From: Deltaproteobacteria bacterium
GTDB taxonomy: Bacteria; Desulfobacterota; BSN033; UBA1163
Direction of reading: 5' to 3'
NCBI GenBank assembly: GCA_016875195.1
Contig: VGRY01000016.1
Span: 1 to 64,000 of the forward strand
DNA length: 64,000 nucleotides
Shown piece by piece: positions 19,625-30,103 of the stretch. The position numbers and the translations under genes were made by a program. A model generated the notes under the pieces. It ran no database searches and was not told the origin of the DNA. It saw nothing but the letters and a program-made list of their open reading frames with translations. Numbering within the stretch: the first letter of the stretch is position 1; each line of letters opens with the position of its first letter.

Positions 19625-19825
19625 ATGAAGATCGAAATCGAGAAAGAGGAAGATGGCCGTTGGATTGCTGAAATTCCTGACCTCCCAGGGGTTGCGGTGT
19701 ATGGGAATAGCCAGAACGAGGCCATATCAAAGGCAGAAGCATTAGCTTTGCGAGTCATGGCTGACCGTCTCGAACATGGGGAAGAAATTCCAGAACTCAA
19801 GGAAGTTTTCGCGATCTCAGCATGA
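19625..19825 (+). CDS. hicB: HicB-family antitoxin
   Basis: IEKEEDGRWIAEIPDLPGVAVYGNSQNEAISKAEALALRVMADRLEHGE. Confidence 0.87.
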   Translation: MKIEIEKEEDGRWIAEIPDLPGVAVYGNSQNEAISKAEALALRVMADRLEHGEEIPELKEVFAISA

Positions 19826-20037
19826 GCCAATGGCCCTCAACCAGAGCAAATCAAGTCCTCGCTTCCTTGCTTCGTATTGGCTGGATAATCAAACGACAGT
19901 CCGGCACTTCTCACCGCGTTCTTGCTCGGTCCGGTTGGCCTGATTACGTATTCGCATTCCATGAACGCGAAGAAATCGGACCGAAGATGTTGGCGCGGAT
20001 TGCCAAACATACGGGCCTTACTCCTAAGGACCTGTAA
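19822..20037 (+). CDS. hicA: HicA-family mRNA interferase toxin
   Basis: ASLLRIGWIIKRQSGTSHRVLAR; overlaps hicB by 4 bp. Confidence 0.85.
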   Translation: MSQWPSTRANQVLASLLRIGWIIKRQSGTSHRVLARSGWPDYVFAFHEREEIGPKMLARIAKHTGLTPKDL

Positions 20038-20564
20038 CAATTGCTAAACTATGAGGTGCATCGGATATGTATAGAACGTCCCTTCCGTTATACTTCATTT
20101 CTAACAGAAGTCATTAACCCCAGGGTCTCGACAAGGTTAATGACTTATTATCGCTTAATCGGGAGATCATTTGACACTGTTTGTCAGGTTAAGTCCCGTT
20201 TAGGGCATTCTTCTATCAGTAGAATTTTAAGGGCAAAAGTGAAGCTCCCCGTGCTTCCACACGGGGTATCTTCGCAGCTTCGGCGAAACCCGCCGAAGCA
20301 TACCCTACTACGCTCCTTCGGAGCTTCGAAGGGTACCCTTTTCGCATTCATCCCCGTCCTTCCGGACGTGGCATTCTGCGTAGGCGGGATAAAAGCTAAG
20401 AAAATAGACCCCTTTCCCTAGTCCCCTATCTGAACTGGGACGAAAAGTAACCCCTCCCCACCTCCCCTTAACCTAAGGGGAGGTTACCCACTCAATTCCC
20501 AGATGAACGAAGATTTTTAGGAGACGAAGTCTTTTAGTATCCTAGGGGCTTCCGCTCAACGTTT

Positions 20565-21395
20565 CTATTTCAACTCGGACATTGGAACTTCGTCCATGTC
20601 TGTAAATGTCTGATTCTCGCCGGCCATTCCCCAGACAAAAGTGTAATGGCTGGTTCCAACTCCGGAATGAAGGGACCAGCTTGGAGAGATGACAGCTTGT
20701 TCATTTCTCACGACGATATGCCGTGTCTCTTGAGGTTCACCCATGAGATGAAATACCAGAGCATCCCCAGGGAGGTCAAAATAGAAGTAGACCTCCATGC
20801 GCCTGTCATGGGTGTGGCACGGCATGGTGTTCCACATGCTGTTCGGCTCCAAAGCGGTCATCCCCATCACGAGCTGACAGCTGTTCAGCACCTTGGGGTG
20901 GATAAACTGGTTGATGGTTCTGACGTTGGATTTGTCCGGTGTGCCAAGGTTGAGGTGCTGGGCTTCCTTCGTGGATACTTTAACCAGGGGATAGGAAGAA
21001 TGAGCCGGGGTACTGTTAAAGTAGAATTTTGCTGGATTATTTTTGTCAGAGCTCTTGAACGACACATTCTTTGGCCCCATGCCGACATAAAGACACTCCT
21101 TATTCTCTAAAATATTTTCTTTGCCTTCCACCGAAACGGTTCCTTTGGAACCCACATTGATAATTCCCATTTCTCTCCTTTGGAGAAAGAAATCCACTCC
21201 CAACTCTTTGGTCACCTCCAGTTTCAATTCTGAGGCGACCGGACAGGCTCCCCCCACGATGATTCTGTCGACATGGCTGTAGACCATGGTCGTCTTGTCC
21301 TTTTCAAAGAGGTTTTCAATCAGAAAATGTTTTCTCATTCCGGCCGAATCCATCAGCTTCATTTGGTCGGGATGAATGGCATATCGAATATCCAT
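20565..21395 (-). CDS. kduI: 5-keto-4-deoxyuronate isomerase (4-deoxy-L-threo-5-hexosulose-uronate ketol-isomerase)
   Basis: MDIRYAIHPDQMKLMDSAGMRKHFLIENLF, NSMWNTMPCHTHDRRMEVYFYFDL, SWSLHSGVGTSHYTFVWGMAGEN. Confidence 0.95.
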   Translation of the reverse strand: MDIRYAIHPDQMKLMDSAGMRKHFLIENLFEKDKTTMVYSHVDRIIVGGACPVASELKLEVTKELGVDFFLQRREMGIINVGSKGTVSVEGKENILENKECLYVGMGPKNVSFKSSDKNNPAKFYFNSTPAHSSYPLVKVSTKEAQHLNLGTPDKSNVRTINQFIHPKVLNSCQLVMGMTALEPNSMWNTMPCHTHDRRMEVYFYFDLPGDALVFHLMGEPQETRHIVVRNEQAVISPSWSLHSGVGTSHYTFVWGMAGENQTFTDMDEVPMSELK

Positions 21396-21817
21396 TGTCT
21401 TCTCCTTTGCTCTTGATGGTCTCCTGATCTGATTGGAGGCCTTTTGACTGTTGTAACAATCCATCCATATTTGAGCCACTTATATGCGAGATGACTCCTT
21501 TTGTCAACGAGCATCTCTTAAAATCCTCTCAATCCAATTTAAGGAAGAAATGAGTCGTCCCAAAAAGAGTTGCTAAAGAAGAAGTAAGTTAGATAAAATG
21601 CCAATGAGGGAACGATGGAACTCCACGGGCAAAGCCCGTGGTACCTCCATAAAGATACCCTCCTACGCCAAGGCTTCGGAGGGTTATCCGCCTTCAGCGA
21701 AATCCGCCGAAGCAGTAATTTACAAGCCCATGACTATCTTTGGCAAATATACGCATTCATCCATCCCGCTGAGCGGGGTGGTCTTCTGCGTAGGCGGATA
21801 AAAAGAGGAGACGTCTT

Positions 21818-22711
21818 ATGAAAAAGATAACGTATCAGGAACTTCTGAAAGATAAACGCATGCGTTTTGCCATCTCCATCATCAACTCCGCCTATGCCAG
21901 TGATAGCCTCGACAAGCTTGGCATTCAGAAGCCTGGCAGAAACCACTACTATCTCCCGATCGAGATTCATTACCTTGCAGGTGCTGAAACCGATCCACAG
22001 CATCGGGTCTTCGGTGCTGTCCATACAGCCGCCTTTCGCATTGTTGGCGATCCTGACTCACCGGCCTACCAGGCCAATCCCTATGAAGGGGAAATCACTT
22101 TCATCCGAACCCTGAAGCCTGGCGACGTTGCGGTGATTGATACCCCCATTGATGATGAATTCCAAAATGAGGAGGAGAACGAGAAAAAGTGCGGAGGCGT
22201 CTGGGGAGGACTTCTGACAGCGCTTTCGCTCTCTTATGGCGCTGTTGGTGCAGTGATTAATGGACCTACCCGTGACACCCATCAGATTAACAGCTACTTT
22301 CGCCACGGATCCTTTGATGCTCGCTCCATCCGCTCTCTGGAGAAGGCATTAGGGAAGAAGGCATCGAAAACCAATATCAAAAAGATTCGAGCTGCTCTCC
22401 TCAAGGCAAGCAAATTCCCTGTTTATGGGACAGGAACCCTTCCCACTGATTCTGCCTTCCGTACGGAAGCCTTTTCTGTAGAGGAGTCCATTAAGATCGG
22501 AAATGTGATCATCAACGATCAGGACTTCATCATCGCTGATAATGACGGACAGGTTGTGATTCCGAATGAGGTGGTCCACGAAGTCCTCGCAAAGGTCATC
22601 GAGATTGACGCTGGTGATAAGGATGTCTGGGCAGATGCTCTCACCCGTCTCGCCGGATTTCATCACGACTCCATCGATGAAATCGTGGCTCGTCGCGGAG
22701 GCCATCTCTGA
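21818..22711 (+). CDS. RraA-family / dimethylmenaquinone methyltransferase-like protein (putative aldolase)
   Basis: GGVWGGLLTALSLSYGAVGAVINGPTRDTHQI, DFIIADNDGQVVIPNEVVHEVL. Confidence 0.8.
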   Translation: MKKITYQELLKDKRMRFAISIINSAYASDSLDKLGIQKPGRNHYYLPIEIHYLAGAETDPQHRVFGAVHTAAFRIVGDPDSPAYQANPYEGEITFIRTLKPGDVAVIDTPIDDEFQNEEENEKKCGGVWGGLLTALSLSYGAVGAVINGPTRDTHQINSYFRHGSFDARSIRSLEKALGKKASKTNIKKIRAALLKASKFPVYGTGTLPTDSAFRTEAFSVEESIKIGNVIINDQDFIIADNDGQVVIPNEVVHEVLAKVIEIDAGDKDVWADALTRLAGFHHDSIDEIVARRGGHL

Positions 22712-22816
22712 TTAGATGGATGATCCATAGTCGTTAGTCGGATAGTCAGTTAGTCGGTTAGTTAAATACTATGAGACTATAAGACTACAAGACCATTACA
22801 ACAGAAAGGAGTCAGA

Positions 22817-23830
22817 ATGAAATCTGTTGTTTGTGAAAAACCCTGGGAATTAAAGATGAAAGAGACGGAACTCCCTGAGGTAAAATCAAGCGAAGCTCTG
22901 ATTCGTGTCCATCGTGTTGGCATCTGTGGAACCGACCTCCATGCCTTTAAGGGGGAGCAGCCCTACTTCACCTATCCGCGAGTCCTCGGGCATGAAATCT
23001 CAGGTGAGATCGCACAGGTAGGGGAAAACCCTTACGGGTTTAAACGAGGTGATCTTGTGGCTGTCATCCCCTATCTCGAGTGCGGACATTGCGTCGCCTG
23101 CAGAATGGGAAAAACCAATTGCTGCACCCGGTTGAACCTTTTCGGTATCCAGCGGGATGGAGGCATGTCCGAATACTTGAGCGTGCCCCTGGATCACCTC
23201 CTGAAATCAGAAAAGCTCAATCTTGACCAATTGGCCATGGCAGAGTGTCTTGCCATCGGCGCTCATGCGGTAAGACGTGCTCAGATTGAGAAAGGAGAAC
23301 CTGTTCTTGTGATAGGTGCGGGCCCCATTGGGATGGCCATCATCCAGTCCGCCCGGGAGGCCGGCGCAAAATTGATGGCTCTGGACATCGTCCAGGAACG
23401 GCTTCAATTTTGCAGAGACAGATTCAAGGTAGATCATGTGATCCATGGAGGAAAAGATCCAATCAAGGAGATCGAATCGATCACCAAGGGAGACTATCCC
23501 ACTATTGTTTTCGATGCAACTGGAAATGCCAAGTCCATGATGAATGCTTTCAACTGGGTATCCCATGGAGGGCGCTTGATTCTGGTCAGCCTGGTCCAGG
23601 ATCATATCACCTTTTATGATCCTGATTTCCACCGCAGGGAACTGACCCTTTTGAGCAGCCGGAATGCTACCCGGCAGGATATGGAGCACATTATTCGTTC
23701 TCTTGAGGCAGGAAAGATCGATGGTACTTCTCTGATCACCCATCGCGCTTCATTGGACCAGGTGAGCAACCAATTTGAATCCTGGTTGAGGCCTGAAACC
23801 GGTGTGATCAAAGCAGTAGTGGAAGTATAG
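22817..23830 (+). CDS. Zinc-binding alcohol dehydrogenase (L-gulonate/L-galactonate 5-dehydrogenase-like)
   Basis: RVGICGTDLHAFKGEQPYFTYPRVLGHEISGEI, ECGHCVACRMGKTNCC. Confidence 0.88.
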   Translation: MKSVVCEKPWELKMKETELPEVKSSEALIRVHRVGICGTDLHAFKGEQPYFTYPRVLGHEISGEIAQVGENPYGFKRGDLVAVIPYLECGHCVACRMGKTNCCTRLNLFGIQRDGGMSEYLSVPLDHLLKSEKLNLDQLAMAECLAIGAHAVRRAQIEKGEPVLVIGAGPIGMAIIQSAREAGAKLMALDIVQERLQFCRDRFKVDHVIHGGKDPIKEIESITKGDYPTIVFDATGNAKSMMNAFNWVSHGGRLILVSLVQDHITFYDPDFHRRELTLLSSRNATRQDMEHIIRSLEAGKIDGTSLITHRASLDQVSNQFESWLRPETGVIKAVVEV

Positions 23831-23907
23831 AAAATTTCTTTATTTGGATTCATCCGGGAATTGAGTGAGTAACCTCCCCTTATAACTCCCCCTCCCCCTT
23901 ATACTTA

Positions 23908-24188
23908 AGCTTATCCTTACCCATAACTCGGACTACTGGACACAGGGGATATGATGTAGCTAAGCAGCGGTAAAAATCCGAAATCCGAATATCGAAATCC
24001 GAAACAATGACCAAAATCTAAATTTCAAATGACCAAAACGTGTTTTTGTGGTCTGTTTGTTTCGAATTTGGAACATTTGAAATTCGGATTTGTTTCCGAA
24101 TTTCGTGCTTCGATATTCGAATTTCCAATCCCCTGCCGTACACGCACTAAAAGATGCTTGTGTCTAGCCCCCCACTTATGGGACACGT
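23908..24188. repeat. 281-bp direct repeat, copy 1, containing an internal TTCGAAATCCGAAT-type palindrome
   Basis: near-identical to 28618-28898. Confidence 0.93.
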
Positions 24189-24239
24189 AAAGTATACTTA
24201 AGAGGGGGGAAAGCACCCATACAAAAGCCGGAAAAACCT

Positions 24240-25520
24240 TTATTTATAAAAAAGGTTGGGCAGGAAGAGAACCATCTGCGGCCAATAGGTGCAAATGATC
24301 AGGGTGCCCACAAGGGGGATAAGAAATGGACCGCAGGCACGCGCGGTGCGCTCGAAAGAGATGTTGGACACCCGTGCCAGGATGTAAAGGACCATGCCCA
24401 CTGGCGGGGTTAAGAGACCGATCATTAAATTGAGAACCATGACCAGCCCGAAGTGAACCGGGTCAACGCCGATCTTCTCCATGAGCGGAAGAAGAACTGG
24501 AACTAGGATGGTAATGGAGGCAATGGTCTCCATGAAGCAGCCGACAATGAGGAGGAAGACATTCACCATGATGAGGATCAACCATGGTCGGGTGGTGATC
24601 GAGAGAACCACATCGGCGATGTTATCAGTGATCTTCGTGGTGGTGATCAGGTAGCCGAATATCGAAGCCCCGGCCACAATCAGGAGAATGATGGCTGTAG
24701 TCTCGGCGGTTTCCATGCTCACTTTGATGAAGGCCCGCAGGGATAGTGTCCGATAGACGAATATTCCCAGGATCATGGCATAAACAGTAGCTGCGATCGC
24801 TGCTTCGGTGGGAGTGAAGACACCCGTGGTCATTCCCCCGATTAAGATGACCGGGGTCATGAGAGGCAAAAAAGCTTTTTTGGTTTTGCCCAAGAGATTC
24901 TTGAACGAGAATCGGGCGTCGCGGTGGAATCCCCGCACATGGGCATACCAGGTCACCATCACCATCATGGCTCCGGCCATAACCAATCCAGGAATGAATC
25001 CGGCGGCAAAGAGCTTTCCCACAGAGGTATTGGCCATCACTCCATAGATCACCATGGGCAGAGAAGGAGGAATGATGGGTCCGATGGTCGAGGATGCCCC
25101 GGTGATTCCTACGGCAAAGTCCACATCATAGCCATGGTCTCGCATGGCGCGGATTTCGATGTTCCCCAGCCCTCCGGCATCTGCCACGGCCGTTCCTGAC
25201 ATTCCGGCGAAGATGACCGAACCCACCACGTTCACATGCCCAAGTCCACCCTTCATCCACCCGACCAGAGCCATGGCAAAATCATAAATCCGGGTGGTGA
25301 TCCCGCTCGAGTTCATCAGGCTGCCAGCCATGATGAAGAAGGGAATGGCCAGAAGTGGGAAGGAGTCTGTCCCGCCGATCATCCGATGCAAAACTACGAG
25401 GTGAGGCTGAACCCCTTCGATGATCACATAGATGAGGGACGCCCCCGCAAGCGAGATCGCAACAGGCACGCCGATGGCCATGAGCAAAAGAAAACCACCG
25501 ATGAGCGCGAGGGTAGTCAT
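24240..25520 (-). CDS. dctM: TRAP transporter large permease DctM
   Basis: IPFFIMAGSLMNSSGITTRIYDF, GMSGTAVADAGGLGNIE, IGPIIPPSLPMVIYG, LLTPPVGMVLY. Confidence 0.94.
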   Translation of the reverse strand: MTTLALIGGFLLLMAIGVPVAISLAGASLIYVIIEGVQPHLVVLHRMIGGTDSFPLLAIPFFIMAGSLMNSSGITTRIYDFAMALVGWMKGGLGHVNVVGSVIFAGMSGTAVADAGGLGNIEIRAMRDHGYDVDFAVGITGASSTIGPIIPPSLPMVIYGVMANTSVGKLFAAGFIPGLVMAGAMMVMVTWYAHVRGFHRDARFSFKNLLGKTKKAFLPLMTPVILIGGMTTGVFTPTEAAIAATVYAMILGIFVYRTLSLRAFIKVSMETAETTAIILLIVAGASIFGYLITTTKITDNIADVVLSITTRPWLILIMVNVFLLIVGCFMETIASITILVPVLLPLMEKIGVDPVHFGLVMVLNLMIGLLTPPVGMVLYILARVSNISFERTARACGPFLIPLVGTLIICTYWPQMVLFLPNLFYK

Positions 25521-26083
25521 TGGTATCGTCCCTCCTGCCCCACGCGGGTAAGCACACTCGACCCGCTACGCCAGTTTTGAATCGCTACTTGAATCGCCCG
25601 AAAGGTCATCACTGCAATGCCAACTGTACATATTCCGTAGACGATACTCATGGGCCAGTCCACCACCACCATGGGTTGGGTTTTCATGATCAGGGTGACC
25701 TTCAGGCAAAGCCATGTGGCGTAGCCGAAAAAAACTACCCGGATGATGTCCACTAAATTAGAGAGGAAATGAGCAAGCCCCCGAGGATAGTAAATGTAGA
25801 GGAACTCCACGTGGATGTGGCTATAACGTCGGACAGCAATCCCGCCCCCCAGAAATGCTACACATGTCAAAAGGTACCGGGCGATTTCCTCAGTCCATGC
25901 GAGAGGATTGTTGAGCGCGTACCGGGTGAAGAATTGAAGGAAGACCACGATAGCGAGAACCCAGAAAAAAACCAGGGTCACCCAATCCTCTGGGCTGTAT
26001 TCTCTAAGGTTCACCTCTGGTTCGTCGCTCGTGTTCTTGTTTTGAGTCTCGAGATTGGAGTTGGTGTTATGTTTCTCGGTCAT
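25517..26083 (-). CDS. dctQ: TRAP transporter small permease DctQ
   Basis: NNPLAWTEEIARYLLTCVAFLGGGIAVRRYSHIHVEFLY. Confidence 0.9.
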   Translation of the reverse strand: MTEKHNTNSNLETQNKNTSDEPEVNLREYSPEDWVTLVFFWVLAIVVFLQFFTRYALNNPLAWTEEIARYLLTCVAFLGGGIAVRRYSHIHVEFLYIYYPRGLAHFLSNLVDIIRVVFFGYATWLCLKVTLIMKTQPMVVVDWPMSIVYGICTVGIAVMTFRAIQVAIQNWRSGSSVLTRVGQEGRYQ

Positions 26084-26198
26084 ACCTTTGTTGCATTCAG
26101 TTTCTCTTTAGGCGGATTGACACCGGATGGAGAAAAAGATCGCGGCTCCCATTGAGGAAAAGTCCGTCGATGTGAGCCGCGTCAATTTGTTTATGATA

Positions 26199-27185
26199 CT
26201 ATTTTACACCTTGCAACCGGTCATAGAGGTCTTTAGTCCAGACTGCCCCAAAGGAAGCATCGTTGTGGACTTTCACTGCCGCCTCACGGAAGGCCTTCAG
26301 ATCCGGTATTACTACCGTCTTGCCCTGCTGCTTGAACCAGTCAGCCAGCTTCTGCTCGGATTCGCGGATCGAAGCGCCGGCGCGAGCTGAAGCTTCTTTA
26401 TATACCGTCTCGAAGATCTGTTGCTCCTGTGGGCTAAGTCTTTTCCATAAGGGGGAACCGATCACTGTGGTCAGGTTGTCGAGGATGTGGCCAGTCAGGT
26501 TGATGTGAGTCTGGACCTCGTAGAATTTTTTGGCCTGGATGGTTGGCAGGGGATTCTCCTGTCCGTCCACGGTCTTGTTCTGCAAAGCTAAGTACACCTC
26601 GGCAAAGGCGATGGGCGTGGGATTGGCGCCCATGGCCTTGGCATACATCATGTACATAGGGGCCTGTGGAACCCGTAGTTTCATACCCTTCATATCTGCC
26701 GGAGTGTTGATGGCCTTGTTGGCTGTAGTGTGCCTGGCTCCGTAATAGGTTAGAGCCACAACCTTGTGGCTGGTCTCTTTGAAATACCCGTCGGCCAGCT
26801 CGGTAAAGAAAGGGCTATTGCTGTAGGCTTTCCAGTGGTCGAAGTCTCGCCAGATATAGGGAGCATTGACAATGGAGAAAGGTTTGTAGGTAGCCCCCAC
26901 AAATCCTGCTCCGATGTAAGCCATGTCAATCGTCCCCAGGGGCATTGCCTGTGCAATCTGCTGTTCGTTTCCCAGGGACGAGGCTGGAAACACGTCCACT
27001 TGGTACTTGTTGTTTGTCCGTTTGGCAATCTCGCCCGCAGCCCACAATGCTTCCTTGTGGAAAGCCTCGCTGACCTCATAGACATGGGCGAATTTAAGCT
27101 TAGTCTGCGCCTCTGCCGACACCATTAGGGCAAGGGCAGCAAATACAACCACGATGCAAATAAATAAACGCTTTTCCATATACAA
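26199..27185 (-). CDS. dctP: TRAP transporter substrate-binding protein DctP
   Basis: signal peptide, YQVDVFPASSLGNEQQIAQAMPLGTIDMAY, GMKLRVPQAPMY, VDGQENPLPTI. Confidence 0.94.
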   Translation of the reverse strand: MYMEKRLFICIVVVFAALALMVSAEAQTKLKFAHVYEVSEAFHKEALWAAGEIAKRTNNKYQVDVFPASSLGNEQQIAQAMPLGTIDMAYIGAGFVGATYKPFSIVNAPYIWRDFDHWKAYSNSPFFTELADGYFKETSHKVVALTYYGARHTTANKAINTPADMKGMKLRVPQAPMYMMYAKAMGANPTPIAFAEVYLALQNKTVDGQENPLPTIQAKKFYEVQTHINLTGHILDNLTTVIGSPLWKRLSPQEQQIFETVYKEASARAGASIRESEQKLADWFKQQGKTVVIPDLKAFREAAVKVHNDASFGAVWTKDLYDRLQGVK

Positions 27186-27350
27186 CCTCCTCCTTTTAAT
27201 TGATGATAACCATTTGGCAAGTTGAATATATATGAGGTGATTTTAGGTGTCAAGGTATTTTTTGGAAAGAGCTTTGGGGAATACCTTCCGCTCTCTGATT
27301 AAATAGATTTTAAGAATTGATTATTCCAAAATCTTGATATCAGGATATAG

Positions 27351-27425
27351 TCATTGCGAGCAAAGCGAAGCAATCCAGTTTTTCGCGATGAGATTGCCAC
27401 GCACCTTTCAGGTGCTCGCAATGAC
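27351..27425. repeat. GTCATTGCGAGCAAAGCGAAGCAATC...GCTCGCAATGAC palindromic repeat, copy 1
   Basis: inverted terminal arms GTCATTGCGAGC/GCTCGCAATGAC. Confidence 0.85.
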
Positions 27426-27537
27426 GGCCTAGGGAAGAACCTTTGTTTTCTAAATCGGGATTTGAGTTACAGAGATTTCTTGACTTCTTCAAAGAACTCT
27501 TACAGGATAAGGTGTGATTTAGAAGGAGGGAGAATTC

Positions 27538-28575
27538 ATGCCTGACTTTCAAGATTTGATTCGATTGGTGCGGGGACCGGTTCCGGAAAAGCCGCTGCCG
27601 GCGATATGGAACTACTTTCCATGTCACGCCGGTGCCGTGGGAGGCGTGGACAATTTTCTCGATTACTACTTCGACGTGGAAATGAAGCTTCACCTTCAGC
27701 TGAAGATAATAGATCTGCTGCCAGAGGCTTTAATCCTTCCTGGAGTCTTTCCCGACCTGGGAGTAATCGTGGAGGCATCGGCTTTCGGGGGACAGATGGT
27801 GTGGTTCGAAAAGGGAGCCCCATTTATTTTTCCAAGGATCAAAGAGCTTCGGGAAATTGACGAACTGAAAATGCCGCCTGTAGGCCTGGCAGGCCTAATG
27901 CCTCTCGCCCTAAGGCAAAGGGAGATCATGCGGCGCAAGCTCAAAGAAAAAGGAAAAGAGATGGAGAAATGGGGCTTTTCCATGGGGCCCGCCGAAGTGA
28001 CTGGCCTGCTTCTGGGGTATGATAAGTTTTACCTGGCACTTTACGATGATCCCAAACGAATATCGAGACTGATGGAGATCGTTACTGAATTGATCGTTTC
28101 ATGGCTACAGAAGCAGGAAAATGAATTTGGAGGGATAGAGGTTTTGTGTCTGGGGGAACATGTTCCCCACCAGGTCAACCCGGAGCAAATGAAAGAGTTT
28201 ATCCTCCCCTGCATAAAAGCGGCTTACTCCGCTTTTCCAAAGGCTGTTAAAATTTATCACAACGAAGGGTTTCACTCTTGCCAGCATATTCCGCTTGTCC
28301 TGGAATTCGGGGCAGACATCTGGCATTTCGGGAGCGACGTGCATCCGATCAAAGATTTTTATTCCCAAACACAGGATCGAATCATCCCTTTTGGCGGCGT
28401 CAACCCTCACGGAGTCATGCTGGATGGGTCTCCGCAACAGGTTGGGGCAGAAACCCGGGCGGTTGTTGAGGCAGCCAAAGAACACAAATTGCTCCTGTCC
28501 ACAGGCACTGGAACCACGCCGGAAGTCACCTTAGAGAACCTGCGAGCCATGGTACAGGCAGCATTGACGGATTAA
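27538..28575 (+). CDS. Uroporphyrinogen decarboxylase (URO-D) superfamily protein, MtaA-like
   Basis: LGEHVPHQVNPEQMKEFILPCIKAAYSAFPKAVKIYHNEG, FGADIWHFGSDVHPIKD, PFGGVNPHGVMLDGSPQQV. Confidence 0.8.
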   Translation: MPDFQDLIRLVRGPVPEKPLPAIWNYFPCHAGAVGGVDNFLDYYFDVEMKLHLQLKIIDLLPEALILPGVFPDLGVIVEASAFGGQMVWFEKGAPFIFPRIKELREIDELKMPPVGLAGLMPLALRQREIMRRKLKEKGKEMEKWGFSMGPAEVTGLLLGYDKFYLALYDDPKRISRLMEIVTELIVSWLQKQENEFGGIEVLCLGEHVPHQVNPEQMKEFILPCIKAAYSAFPKAVKIYHNEGFHSCQHIPLVLEFGADIWHFGSDVHPIKDFYSQTQDRIIPFGGVNPHGVMLDGSPQQVGAETRAVVEAAKEHKLLLSTGTGTTPEVTLENLRAMVQAALTD

Positions 28576-28617
28576 ACCCAAAGTACTCCTCTCACCCTTC
28601 CCCTCTCCCCAGCGAGG

Positions 28618-28898
28618 AGCTTATCCTTACTCATAAGTCAGACTGCTGGACACAGGGGATATGATGTAGCTAAGCCGCGGTAAAAATCCGAAACCCGAAT
28701 ATCGAAATCCGAAACAATGACCAAAATCTAAATTTCAAATGACCAAAACGTGTTTTTGTGATCTGTATGTTTCGAATTTGGAACATTTGAAATTCGGATT
28801 TGTTTCGAATTTCGTGCTTCGATATTCGAATTTACAATCCCTTGCCGTACACGCACCAAAAGATGCTTGTGTCCAGTCCCCCAACTTATGGGACACGT
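28618..28898. repeat. 281-bp direct repeat, copy 2
   Basis: near-identical to 23908-24188, same orientation, constant offset 4710 bp. Confidence 0.93.
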
Positions 28899-29044
28899 TT
28901 AGAGCGGGGAGGGGGTGAGGGGGTAAGAATCAGTGTAATCAGAGGTTTCTGGGCTTTTTCAAAAATCTCTATTTCGAGGTTGACAACAGGTTGTCCATTT
29001 GGTAGATGTTATGTGATTTAAAAATTCGAAAGGAGGTATGAAGA

Positions 29045-30031
29045 ATGAAAACGAGGAACATCGAACGTATTTTTATCGGACTTCTTTTGGCTGTTCTTGT
29101 CCTTGGAAGTCTACCCACCCAAACATTCGCTCAGGCCAAATACCCTGCCCGGCCTATCCAGTTTATCTGTCCATGGGGTGCTGGTGGTGGAACAGACCGC
29201 GTTGCCCGTATGCTCGCCATCCTTCTTGAAAAGGATTTGGGCCAGCCTGTGACCGTGGTAAACAGAACCGGTGGTGGTGGCGCTGTAGGCCATACAGCCG
29301 GGACAACCGCAGCACCCGATGGCTATACAATGACCATTGTCACCGTTGAGATCACCATGATGCACTGGATGGGACTGGCTCAGGTCACTTACAAGGATTT
29401 CAAGCCTGTCGCCCTGATCAACTTTGACCCCGCAGGAGTCAATGTTCGGGCGGATGCACCCTGGAAAACGCTTAAAGAACTCTTAGATTATGCAAAGGCA
29501 AATCCAGGAAAACTGAAGGCTACTGGAACGGGCAAGGGAGGCATCTGGGATCTGTCCCGTGCTGGAATGCTCAAGACCGCCGGAATCCCCATCGATGCCA
29601 TCCCCTGGGTTCCAAGCGAAGGAGCAGCCCCTGGTCTTGCAGAAATGGTGGCTGGTGGTGTTCCAGTCGTCACCTGTAGCCTTCCTGAGGCTCGTTCGAT
29701 GATTGAAGCAAAAAAAGCGAAGGCTCTCGCCATCATGGGAGACAAACGGGCGGATATTTTCCCGGACGTTCCCACATTGAAAGAACTGGGGATCAACTGG
29801 ACCATGGGTGCATGGCGAGGAGTTGGAGTCCCCAAGGATACCCCTGATGATGTGGTAAAGGTTCTGGAGAAGTCTCTCGAGAAAGCGGTTGCCAGCGCTG
29901 AGTTCAAAGACTTCATGGTCAAAAATGGATTTGGAATCATGTGGGGATCGGCAGCTTACTATGGAAAGTTTATGGCTGATGGCGATAAAGAAATGGGAGC
30001 CATCATGAAGGAAGTCGGTCTGGTTAAATAA
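29045..30031 (+). CDS. tctC: Tripartite tricarboxylate transporter substrate-binding protein (TctC family)
   Basis: YPARPIQFICPWGAGGGTDRVARMLA, VVNRTGGGGAVGHTAGTTAAPDGYT, FPDVPTLKELGI. Confidence 0.94.
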   Translation: MKTRNIERIFIGLLLAVLVLGSLPTQTFAQAKYPARPIQFICPWGAGGGTDRVARMLAILLEKDLGQPVTVVNRTGGGGAVGHTAGTTAAPDGYTMTIVTVEITMMHWMGLAQVTYKDFKPVALINFDPAGVNVRADAPWKTLKELLDYAKANPGKLKATGTGKGGIWDLSRAGMLKTAGIPIDAIPWVPSEGAAPGLAEMVAGGVPVVTCSLPEARSMIEAKKAKALAIMGDKRADIFPDVPTLKELGINWTMGAWRGVGVPKDTPDDVVKVLEKSLEKAVASAEFKDFMVKNGFGIMWGSAAYYGKFMADGDKEMGAIMKEVGLVK

Positions 30032-30103
30032 AGAGAAACTGATGCTTTCGAAAAAGCGGGGCTGGGGAAATATAGCTTTCTCAGTCCCGCTTTTGGTAAG
30101 GGC

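Noticed and set aside
20041-20421. 126-aa plus-strand ORF after hicA
   Set aside because: Spans repeat hairpins and low-complexity intergenic repeats; no family resemblance.
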